From Ciona savignyi (lineage: Eukaryota; Chordata; Ascidiacea; Phlebobranchia; Cionidae), in the NCBI GenBank assembly GCA_000149265.1, contig CH003129.1, positions 961,592 through 1,025,591 on the forward strand: a DNA stretch of 64,000 bases. The letters run 5' to 3'. Each line of letters begins with the position of its first letter. The first letter of the stretch is position 1. Below the pieces are notes generated by a model that worked only from the letters and a program-made list of their open reading frames with translations, did not search any database and was not told the DNA's origin. The position numbers and the translations under genes were made by a program. Below are positions 54,243-64,000 of the stretch, one piece after another.

Positions 54243-55836
54243 CTTTGACACGTCGTTTACTGTGGACTATAACAACCTACTACTGCGTATATAAAAAGTT
54301 ATGTACGGTATATAGGTTTAACTTTAAGTTATAGTTCATTTTTTTCACGATGAAAACTCGCAAGAGAATCTTTTATAACAAATTAAAAACTAAAAAAATC
54401 ACAGCAAAACGACAGTGAAAAAACACGTCTCTAATCCATTTAAATATAGTGTTGGTAAAGTGTAATAGGGCTGCCAAACAAAAACCTACAAAAATCCCCA
54501 ACAAAAATGGAAAAGTGTTTAAATTGAAACTATTAAACTTAAGTCTCGAAGAAAAGTGTGCGGTAAAGATGTGGTAGATTATAAACTGACTGCGCTGAAC
54601 TGTAGTCAACATCTAAATTGGATAGATCTAACACTACTAACGACTGTACATAATGTTCTATGTCCTCAAAATCTAAACGATTTTTGTTCCAAACACGTAT
54701 ACTATATAAATAGTATCTTGCTAATATAATATACTGTATAACAAAGTGCTAATATACTGTATAACAAATCTGTTTGAAGTTTCTTTTTAGCGTACACTCT
54801 TTGAAGTCTATTCTACCAATCTATCCTGTCTGATTTACTAAAGTTTCTTCTCTGTGTTTGGAATAATATAATTTACACCTATACGTGTAGACTGCTGGAG
54901 TTACCTTGCGGCGATAATGCACGTAATTAGGTCTCACAGCTGTGCACACGTTTCTTCCGTGGTGGAATAGTACACGTCTGACCGTCCTTTTAAATGCCTA
55001 TCGACATCAGAGTAATTTGCCGGTCTACACGAAGTCTAAGGGTTAACATTAGGAAGATGATATAGTTGATTAAACTTGCATGAACCATTATAAGCAATTG
55101 CGGCGTTTTGTGTATTATGATTAAATAGGTTCGTGTGTTTGGACGAACATACGAAACAGTCGATGCATCAATCTTATATACCAAAAAAATATAACTAAAA
55201 CATGTTAATTGGTTTAGTCTGGTAGGTTAGTGTGTCGACTTTCAACCGAACGATTGTAGGTTCTGGTCGCAAGCTAGTCGGTCGTGCAATTGGGGAAGAC
55301 ACCTAACCCGACGGTGGGCACGATGTTATACGACGATTGACCGTGTGTTAACGCCCCTTGCGTTTTTCCATTTACAGGGTTAAACATAAGTATCCTGTTC
55401 TATTCCTATCATTGACTTGTATGGAGTCAACATTACTAGAGAATGGACCGGATCGTGTTTAGTTCGAAAACAATCGATATTTAAGGTATGGTCAACTTTA
55501 TTAATTTTGCTGCAAGCTGTATAATTTGAATAGATTGCAGCATATCAGTAGCATGAATTTATGAGTTATATTACCGTATTTAATCCTTAAACATGGTATT
55601 CCCCAAACAAATTATCTCAAGATAAATGTGAGTTAAAGCCCGTATCTTATCTGGCGACAACGGTGGATTTTCTTCACGAGGTAACTAACAAATCATCTGA
55701 AAAACCCAGGTGTGAATTTCCCTTACGGGTTTCAGGCGATATGTAAATATTATTAATTATGAGACATCTGGCCATATAATTTTGTTTATTCACTCGGATT
55801 ATAACGAATAACGATCCTGTAAAGCCACCAAGTGCT
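54243..55836. other. Galectin B upstream / galectin C downstream spacer
   Basis: 54243-54640 is the galectin B promoter side, with GTATATAAAAAG near 54285 (TATA on the minus strand). A degenerate type 1 SINE copy lies at about 55207-55405 (+), followed by 55405-55500, which is repeated at the right end of the window. No gene seen. Confidence 0.6.
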
Positions 55837-58800
55837 TTAATAAAAAGATATTTTCGAAATAATTATATCTCCGCGGCAAACAAGAGAACGAATCTTCTTA
55901 AACCCAAGCCCAGGTCGTAAAACGTAGGTGAAGAGAAAGACACCGTTCACGTAGACGTGGAATCCTTTTCTGTCGACGTTGATTTCCATCTGTTTAGCAA
56001 CAATCCATTTATTACGAATGTTGGCAATATATTGGAAGGTTATCTAGTTAGGTAAGTTAAACATTTGCATTAAAATCTTACATGGTATTTGCATTACAAC
56101 ATTACCTAACTGTAACCCAACTTACAACTATTTCAGGTAACCCAACTGTGGGCTCTTGGTAGGTGAGTATAAGATGTTCATTTTTTATCGCCGTGAAAGG
56201 ACAAACGCAAATGGGCGTTATTACAGTCATATTACCTACCAGATATATCAATTATCACCTTTTATGGTCGTGTGGCCGAGGGATTAACGCGACTAATATA
56301 TATATACAGACTAACATTTACATACAAACACAGGTCTCAGCCTCGACTTGGGTTCGAAACTGAAGCCGGTAAAAATCACCACCTACCATGAATGGGCAAT
56401 TTATCGCGAACGGATATTCAATATCGAGTTGTCTTTCCTCGTCCTGCCATGTCCCGTTCAACAAAGTATTTCGAACAATTTGTTGTTCGCTATGACGCGG
56501 GTTGATATGTAGCGCGATGTCTTGTTCGTCTTCGCCGAGAAAGTTGAGTGCGAAACTATTGAAACGGTTTTAATGAGCCTACAATTCAGACTAGTATTCG
56601 TGTTGCCGAATGGTTAACGTGACCGATACATATACCCACTTATAATAATCGGTCCGAGTGACGAGCATAAGCGTTTAAAACTTAGCTCGGTACAAAAAAA
56701 TCAACATATTTTGATGAAATATTTATTGTCCGACAAAATAGATTGGTGGGTTAGTGCGTCGCCTTTATATTGCTTCTAAATTGGTCGCTGGCGAGTTGGT
56801 GTCACTGGAAAAAGCACTTAGCGGACGTTGTATGAGCCGCTTTAATACAACCAGACATGAAAAAAATTATGCCCAGTGGATCAATAAGTTTTACTAAATT
56901 GAAGAAACATCTTAATCATACACAACACACTGCAATAGCTCCGTTAACCCCAAAGTTGGGCTAAGATAATCTGACTGATCGTGTGATAACCGTTGTGAGT
57001 TTTCCCGTTCACAACGATAAAAATAATTATTCTATCCTAATAAATTTCGTGAAAACGGTATGGTTCGATTATTTGTTTTGGCACACCGGAATAGCAGTTA
57101 CATACATATGCAGTAAACCCTTTAGGACAGTCAACGTCCACCAAGTGCTTTAAACAAGTACACAACTAACCAGCTAGCGGGTAGTTTCGATTCTACAACC
57201 ATTCAGTTGCCGAACCGCGCTATGTATTAGCTAACCAGTTACTAACCCTTCTAATCCAGAACCGATAGACTTCCCAACCACGCAGATAGTATGAAATTTG
57301 ATATTGGGGAACGGAATTGGCTGGGGCTGATTTGGAACCTAGAAATAAAATGTTTAAAGCACAATTGCACTGTCGTGTGTAACTGAGCAGTTTGGATATC
57401 GAACCCAGTAATGACCAGGTTATAAGCTAAAGTTAAATGTAAATTGAGGGACCGGGTTAAATGCCACGGTTATAATATACACATGACGTCAGATCTTTTA
57501 GCTTGACTAACCAGGGCGTCGACTTTTAACCGAAAGGTTATGGGCTCAAAACCAGCAAGTATACTCAGTTGTGTGATTGTATCTGAATCAATTGGATTAA
57601 TGGGTTGAAATGTAACTGAAAACGTCTCAACCATGTACAATACACTCTAATAGATCTAGTAATCTAAGGGTGGGTATAAGGATTTTCATGCAACAACCCC
57701 CTGTCTTGAAGATACCAATTCCACTTAATCTGAACTGACTACAGGAGATAAAACTCACCGCATTCAAAATATGTATTCCAGTGTCAGGGTACTGTAATAA
57801 AAAATAGTTTATTAATGGAATGACATACCACTTACCTAACATTAACTAACCCAGTGGTTTAATGGGCTAAATTAAACAGTAAAAACATCTCAATAATATA
57901 CAACACACTGCAATATCTTTTACAACTTGACTCTGGGTTACCGTCGATAAGTCCTTCAACTGGATTTTCAAACCCAAGAATACAAACGACACATCTATCC
58001 ATAATGCTACTAAAAAGGTCCTCTACCTTCCGTGACAAGAATTTGAAAACAAATCCAACTCATTCCAAATTCAATCTCTCTCACCTTTCCCATCATTCCA
58101 AACTCCAAGGACTGAACAGAGATATCCCCCTCCATGTTAATATGAGAGATTTTGTACAGCTCAACCCGGTGTTTTAACTTCGTCAAATATTTATCATTCA
58201 CAAAGACCTGGGTGTAATATTATATAAACTGTATTGTAGTTGTAGGATAATTAATTGTTTCCCTTTAGGTGGGGTGTTTTTTTTTTAATTCGCATAAGAG
58301 GGTTACCGGAGCTATTGCAATGTGTAGTGTGTGATACAAAACGTTCCTTCAATTTGGTAGAACCCATTAATCCGTTGGGTTCAGGCAATGTTCATTAATT
58401 GCCTTGCCGAGGACATAATAACCGACAAGCAAGATATCTGTTTTTATCCTACAACCCTTTGACTGAAGAGCGATTCATTAACCCACCAAGCTACCCGGTT
58501 GGGGATATCAGGTAGAAACGCACACCACTCAATCTGATTTTGTTATCCTGGCAGTACAGCATAATTTTAAATTGCTCTCCTAGTTTAAATTCGAAACCAG
58601 TAAGAGGATGCCTTTTATCCGACTGCCATTCACCAGCAACCCGACTGTTTAATACAACTACGCCTTCTTCCAAGCGAGGATTGAAGTGAAATCCTATGTC
58701 ATCCGCATACATGAGGTTTAACGAAAACCTAAGGGTGGATGGGTCAGTGGGGGTATGATATCCGTATAACTGGGGGTGGATGGGTTAGTGGGGGTATGAT

Positions 58801-59977
58801 ATCCGTATAACTGGGGGGGTGGATTGGTTAGTGGGGGTATGATATCCGTATAACTGGGGGGGTGGATTGGTTAGTGGGGGTATGATATCCGTATATCTGG
58901 GGGGGTGGATTGGTTAGTGGGGGTATGATATCCGTATAACTGGGGGGTGGATTGGTTAGTGGGGGTATGATATCCGTATAACTGGGGGGTGGATGGGTTA
59001 GTGGGGTATGATATCCGTATAACTGGGTGGGGGTGAATTGGTTAGTGGGGGTATGATTTCCGTATAACTGGGTGGGGTTGGATGGGTTAGTGGGGTATGA
59101 TATCCGTATAACTGGGTGGGGTGGATTGGTTAGTGGGGGTATGATATCCGTATAACTGGGTGGGGTTGGATGGGTTAGTGGGGGTATAAAGGTTAGCAAT
59201 AATTCTATGGTTAAGATTCGTATGTGAGCCAGGTATCATTAGTATGGGCGTGTCAGGAATTTAGGCTATTTGCCCCTTTCTCCAGTGAGCCAGTTTAAAA
59301 ATAATTTCAATGTTTTTATTAATCAGAGTACCCAGTTTTCCCCGTTCCCACTGTCTTCCTTTTATTGTAGCTTAATATTTCACATAGATGTCCAATAAAT
59401 AAACATAGATGTCCAATATATCGAAATGTTAATACACCAAACCTATTTGAACATGTACGTAGACTCGAAACTTAGTTCGGTAAAAACAAAAGAGCCTAAT
59501 TGCACCCACCCCGTCGCATTAGACAACAAGGTAGCAACGATAGTGAAGGTTCTTCCGGGGAATACCCCGTTCACGTGCTTCGTAAACGGGACAACCTTTA
59601 ACGCAAAAGAGCAATTTATTAAATATTATGGTATTCTAAGAAGAGTTGGATCATTTTTGCTTAACAAAAATCGTATTTTTTACTAAGGAATAATTTATTG
59701 GCAGAAAACGGCCATCATTCGTTAAAGCCATAATGGTATTTGTTTAGGCCTAGTAGTTCATTTTAATTTACATTGATGAACCCAGTGGAATATTGGGTTT
59801 TACTAAATTAAATGTACATATGAATCATACACAACACAACGCAACCCGGTAATTCGAGAGGAGATCTGACGATTGCCCGTGTGGTAAACCCCAATCCTAT
59901 CCGAAAAAGATTATTGCTTAAAATGCCGGTTAAAAGGTTTTACATCTTACAGGGTTTGTTACGATTGGCTGGGTCAT
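55837..59977 (-). CDS. Tandem-repeat galectin C, duplicate of B with a lost splice donor
   Basis: Minus-strand exons: 59977-59951 (MTQPIVTNP), 59595-59510, 58728-58533, 58207-58085, 57791-57759, 57338-57247, 56555-56387 and 55989-55837. Lengths equal those of galectin B throughout. CRD1 has VPFTKHVNGVFPGRTFTIVA, HFNPRL and WQSDKR; CRD2 has HINPR, IVRNT, WQDEER and ends IIISKISFY. Differences: at the end of exon 3 the donor is TTGAGT where B has GTGAGT, so normal splicing should fail and reading on stops after about 15 residues; exon 2 ends GG instead of AG (Gly for Arg); intron 2 carries a minisatellite touching the exon 3 acceptor. The coding exons are otherwise open with mostly conservative changes, so decay is recent, or an alternative donor or a one-CRD product is used. 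TATATATATA lies about 40-55 bp upstream of the ATG. Confidence 0.85.
56733..57040 (+). mobile_element. tRNA-derived SINE, type 1, in galectin C intron 6
   Basis: ATAGATTGGTGGGTTAGTGC, GTCGCTGGCGAGTTGG, ATACACAACACACTGCAATA and the tail TATTCTATCCTAATAAATT. Orthologous to 50318-50612 in galectin B, with an extra insertion of about 30 bp. Confidence 0.82.
58296..58502 (-). mobile_element. tRNA-derived SINE, type 1, inverted, beside galectin C exon 3
   Basis: GGTTACCGGAGCTATTGCAA, AATTTGGTAGAACCCATTAA, GGTTCAGGCAATG and AACCCACCAAGCTACCCGG. It ends 31 bp before the mutated donor side of exon 3. Confidence 0.8.
58731..59186. repeat. Minisatellite, ~43-bp unit, about 10 copies
   Basis: Unit: GGTGGATGGGTTAGTGGGGG then TATGATATCCGTATAACTGG, with G-run length variation. 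It begins directly at the acceptor of galectin C exon 3 (exon ends 58728) and fills part of intron 2. Galectin B lacks it. The long proline-rich minus-strand frame across it is an artefact of the repeat. Confidence 0.95.
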
Positions 59978-60770
59978 CTTGGAAACTTCTATACGATCTT
60001 CAATGCAATCCTGTGGTATATATATATACGCTATAGCGTGTTATGCTGTGTGCGGTATAAAGGTTTAGTTTTACACGATAGTTATTACACGCCTTCTATA
60101 GAACCTTGTAAACTAGAAGAAGATAAAACGACAGTCGTTAAAACACGGTACTGAGCCAATCAATTAATTGGTATAAATGATATAGCCATGCGTAACAGCC
60201 AAACCTAACATATGAAAATAAAAGGAGGATTTAGTTAAATCAAATTATTACACAAAAGTATCAAAGAAATGCGCGATAAAGACTTGATGGATTATAATTT
60301 AACTGCGATATTCTGGACGCAGTGTCTTAATTTTATAGATTTAAGACTATTAATGTCTGCACTTAATGTTGGCTTTAATCACTAAAAGATGGCTCACTTA
60401 TGACATCTAGGAGATGGTTTTCTAACACGGCTACGTGGCTACGGAGAAATGTCTAGGTTAAATAAATAAAATGCGCATCTAACACACTAACTAGAGAGTG
60501 TCAACCACGTGTTTAACCACCACTATTTGTAAAACACCTGTTGTATGCCATATATTCATGCTACAGGGTCCCTAACCACAATTTGTATTTTATACACCGG
60601 TTAGTAGTTTGTTTTTGCAAGCATAAACGCATGGGTCCCATAGTTATTAAACCAAACTTCTTTTCCATGTGTAGTTAAAAAAAGAAAAAGCGTGTTCGAT
60701 TTACGAACATTTTACCACAAATGTTTTAAATTTAAGCCTCTTGTCAAGCGCTTTGGTAAAGGGAAGGTAA
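59978..60770. other. Galectin C promoter side and upstream spacer
   Basis: Minus-strand TATATATATACCACAGG near 60017-60035 is a TATA-box candidate. Further right, GATAAAACGACAGTCGTTAA (about 60122) is a piece of a repeat also seen near 24940, 54400 and, inverted, 5910. No exon seen. Confidence 0.5.
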
Positions 60771-61930
60771 ATTCCCGAAACAGCCCGATTGAGTTTTTGA
60801 TTATTTCGGAGAATTCCCCTGGGTTTAGTACATAAATTTCTGCTTAACATATCTAAGTTATGTTATCTAAGTTAGATGTTTGTTAGATAATCTAACAATC
60901 AGTTTTAATCCGCTTTGGCGACTCCTTGTTGGAGATTTCGAAGCGATATAGCATGCCTGTTACAATCATGGTTTAAAACAAATCATAATTTTTAGGGTAT
61001 TTCCCTATGTTCCCTTTTTCTTTTTGCTCAATAAGGCGGATAGGGAACTAACATTTTGGCCGTATAAGCGCTATGCCCCAAAAACCTAATTTAAAAAAAT
61101 TCCGATTTGTTTTTTTACCTCCCAGGGGAAATCCCCTGGGTATATTACCCAAAATTTTGGTTTCTGCATATCTAGACCATGTTTTCTAACAAATGACAAA
61201 GTTTTATTGTAATTCCATTACTCCTTCTGGTAGATGTCGGTGCCACAACCCATGCCTGTCACAATCATGATTTGAAAACAAAATCTTATTTTTAGGGTAT
61301 TTCCCTATGTAATTTTTTAAATTCTTTTAAGTGTTATATCATTGGCTAATGCACTTACAGTTTACCAAATTTAAATGAAATTGGAGTAGCCGTTTAAGCG
61401 CTCTGCCCAAAAACGCTCTTTTTTTAAAAAAAAATACCGTTTTGGTTTTTCACCTACCAGGGGAATTCCCCTGAGTATATTACCAATAATATTGATTTCT
61501 GCATATCTAGACCATGTTGTCTAACAAATGACAAAGTTTTATTGCAATTCCATTACTCCTTCTGGTAGATGTCGGTGCCACAACCAATGCCTGCCACAAT
61601 CATGATTTAAAAACAAAATCTTATTTTTAGGGTATTTCCCTGGGTAATTTTTTTAATTCTTGTAAATGGTATATCAGTGGCTGATGCCCTTACAGTTTAC
61701 CAAATTTAATTAAAATTGGATTAGCCGTTCAAGCGCTATGCCCAAGAAAGCTATTTTTTTTTTAAATATATCGTTTTGGTTTTTCACCTCCCAGGGGAAT
61801 TCCCCTAAGTATATTCCGCAAAATTTTGATCCGTGCACATCTAGACCATGTGATCTAACACACGACAAAGTTTTATTGCGATTCCATTACCCTTCTGGTA
61901 GATGTCGTTGCCACAAGCCATGCCTGTCAA
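60770..61930 (+). repeat. ~333-bp tandem repeat, about 3.5 copies, with palindromic core
   Basis: Units are recognised by CAGGGGAA(A/T)(T)CCCCTG at about 61123, 61458 and 61791, and a decayed first copy near 60810. Shared phrases include TGCATATCTAGACCATGT, CTAACAAATGACAAAGTTTT, ATTCCATTACTCCTTCTGG, TAGATGTCGGTGCCACAA and TTTTTAGGGTATTTCCCTA. No coding frame is conserved between units. Confidence 0.88.
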
Positions 61931-61937
61931 GCGTTTG

Positions 61938-61981
61938 ACGAAAAAAAAAAGAAAAAAAAGAAAAAAAGAAAAAAAAAAACG
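61938..61981 (+). repeat. Poly-purine A/G run
   Basis: A run of A with scattered G directly after the last 333-bp unit. Short lysine-rich open frames here are low-complexity artefacts. Confidence 0.9.
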
Positions 61982-62189
61982 GACAAAAACAATATGTGTC
62001 CCATTTTTCCAAATGGGACCCATAACTAAAAGGCAATGCATGGATATGAGGCTAAATGTAGACGTGGGTTCTATAACATCACTTTGAACAGTCTGGACAT
62101 CAAACGTACTTATTAGCACAACGACTACCAGACACAGTGCTAGCTACCTTATGTATTGTCGGTTGCAACTATAACCGCATTTAATCTTT

Positions 62190-62915
62190 GGGGGTTCCCC
62201 TTTAGTTCGAGGTACCGGCTTGCTCGGGGCAGGCGTAGGCGGCCGAACCTACACATTTTTGAAAATTGTGGTTTTATTGCTTTCGTTCTCAATTGAGTAC
62301 TTGCAGTGAGAAATTCGCAATGGGTCGTCAACGTTTGTATGGAGTTGCGCGTTTGTTGGTAACCGAACAGTTATCGGTTCGAGATCCACAACAAGCATAA
62401 AGGTTTAACACTATAATACTGTGGTCTATGTTTCGGCAGCGTTAACCATTCGTCCACACGATCGTACTTTCTCACCTACGTTAAACACGTGTCTGTTCTC
62501 AGTCTTCTTTTTAACACCAAGTCTTATACTTTTAGCTATTGTTTCATTAATACTTTGTTGTTTCACTTTTTCTAGTTTTCTCATGTTAAAAAAGATATCA
62601 TCTAAAAAATAAGAAAATATGCAGTCTAAAACACAAATTTGGACAACATCAATATAGATAACATGTATTAGTTATATCTTACACATATTGGTTAAATTAT
62701 GGTCTTTGTTTTAATTATATAAGGCAGTGTAAATATGAAAAACTAAAATGTCTTCATCGCGCAATGGTAATGTTAACGAAACTTGCATTCGATAGCAACA
62801 TTGTCGTGGTTAATATGTGCTTTCCGTTCAGTTCGAAGAATCTAATTGCCCGGAGCAAGCGTGGGCAGCTGAATCTACACATTTATGATAACTGTGATTG
62901 CATTCCTACTGTTAC
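62190..62915. repeat. Diverged duplicate segments flanking a type 2 SINE
   Basis: About 62200-62300 and 62828-62910 share AGTTCGA, GCTCGGGGCAGGCGTAGGC / GCCCGGAGCAAGCGTGGGC and GAACCTACACATTT / GAATCTACACATTT, then ATTGTGGTT/ACTGTGATT. A type 2 SINE (minus) lies between them (62350-62466). No gene recognised. Confidence 0.55.
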
Positions 62916-62919
62916 AAAA

Positions 62920-63715
62920 ACGCAGTTAAATTTGTCCCCAATTAAAATTTATTAAATTCAGTTCCGCTCCAGCAATTTGCAAACACATTGTTGTGAATTC
63001 TAGAATTGTATTTCTCGTCCAATAAGGCTTGTAGACCAGACATTTTTTGATCAATATAAGTTTATCTGTGCAGAGCTCAAATTTCAGAAAATCTCGTCAC
63101 CTCGCCACTTAGTCCACCCCTTTCATCCTGTTTTCTCGTTACTCGTTTCATCGTTTTTCAATTTGTAGCCTAAACGTTTCAGTCACATAATAAAAAAGGG
63201 ATTAGAGAGGTACGAGCATTTTTAGTTACTGATAAGACACAGAGAAAACTCAGGACCAAAGCCAACCAGACGTGTTTATTACACCTTCCGTTCGCATGTC
63301 GATATGCTCCATGTGTTTATACAAAGTATGCCAATTATACATTTTAAAATTTATGGGGGTTTACCAAAAATTGGTTGAAGATAGCTATCACATCTGTTTT
63401 GTTTGTCTTGAAATCGCCTTTTATTTTCTGTTGATTTGATTATCAAGGTGTTTTAAAAACGCGATAGAAATGTATTTTATTTATGCATACGTTTTATATT
63501 TTGGATTATTTTTCGTTGCAAATTGGATTATATTACAACTACATTTCATCCCAAATTAGAAAAACGATAACTGAATATGTGTGCGGTCACATTACTGGGG
63601 ATTTAACGGATAAGGTGAACGAGGATTTTGTTTCACTTAAATTTCTCTTCTGTGTTAGTTTAATTGCCCAGGTATTGCATGAAGGTGAGTGGGTATAGTG
63701 AATAATACTTGTGCT
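62920..63715. other. Gene-free AT-rich stretch
   Basis: No repeat border, exon or RNA gene that I can support. Short open frames lack domain or splice signs. Confidence 0.5.
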
Positions 63716-64000
63716 CTAAAAAACTGGTCGCTAGCTAGTCGGTTGTATCATTTGGGAAGGCCCTTAACCCGATGGTGGGCGCGAGGTGATCGGACAATTG
63801 CCCGTGTGATAACGCACCATGTTTTTTTAATTACGGGGATAAACATAAATATCCAATTATATCCTATCTTTGACTTTTATGGACTGGTATGGAGTCAACC
63901 TCAGATCGATTTCTAGATCATAGGCCGGATGGTGTAAAGTTCGAAACCAATCTCTTGATATTTATCGTGTGCTGTTTTAAGCAAAGTATGGTCAACTTTA
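63716..64000 (+). repeat. Copy of the DNA downstream of galectin C (55260-55507), including a type 1 SINE
   Basis: Starts in a SINE (ACTGGTCGCTAGCTAGTCGG) and then follows 55260-55507 closely: AACCCGATGGTGGGCG, GATAAACATAAATATCC, TATGGAGTCAACCTCA and the final AAAGTATGGTCAACTTTA at the window edge. In the 55-kb copy this sequence is followed about 335 bp later by the last exon of galectin C. Confidence 0.85.

Noticed and set aside
58828..59199. 123-residue proline-rich open frame on the minus strand
   Set aside because: It lies wholly in the ~43-bp minisatellite; the open frame follows from the repeat unit, and length-variable G runs would break it.
61841..62119. Open frames with poly-Phe or poly-Lys over the A/G run
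   Set aside because: Low-complexity artefact; no domain, no splice logic.

Overview
Organism: eukaryotic, intron-rich, AT-rich animal DNA. Compact genes with many short introns, tandem-repeat galectins, a full UNC119 gene, a GH16 beta-glucan-binding/glucanase gene and dense tRNA-derived SINEs suggest a tunicate, most likely a Ciona species. That is inference from gene content and style; no species-specific marker was checked. Almost every computed open reading frame is non-coding; the real genes were found by joining short exons at GT/AG borders in phase. Layout: (1) 380-4091 (+) holds the last five exons of a GH16 gene that begins left of the window. (2) 6363-9118 is a DNA transposon with long inverted ends made of a 32-bp iterated motif and a MADF/Myb-SANT-like remnant inside. 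(3) 13899-23641 (+) is a complete six-exon UNC119 gene with a 15-nt microexon; its 5.4-kb first intron carries a TA-flanked MITE split by a hAT element with a perfect 8-bp target duplication. (4) 25326-37203 (+) is tandem-repeat galectin A (two CRDs, eight exons) with two possible 27-nt first exons; intron 1 holds a 5.7-kb transposon with satellite-like inverted arms and a decayed coding region of an unnamed 'HAFTGCD' type family. (5) 37779-38397 (-) is a broken short-chain dehydrogenase fragment, followed by a ~935-bp tandem duplication. (6) 42060-46890 (+) is a tandem array of four short secreted-peptide genes of unrecognised family, two intact and two frameshifted. (7) 49424-54242 (-) and 55837-59977 (-) are two further galectins (B and C), products of a ~6-kb tandem duplication; C has lost a splice donor and has a minisatellite against an acceptor. 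Right-edge sequence repeats the DNA that lies downstream of galectin C, which predicts another galectin copy just outside the window. (8) 60.8-61.9 kb is a ~333-bp tandem repeat built around a perfect palindrome. How the genes may relate: galectins and GH16 beta-glucan-binding proteins are both glycan-recognition proteins used in invertebrate innate immunity, and the secreted-peptide array lies between galectin genes. The window may therefore be a defence-type gene neighbourhood shaped by tandem duplication and transposons, but a functional link is only inferred. UNC119 is a lipid-binding trafficking chaperone and looks unrelated to that theme.
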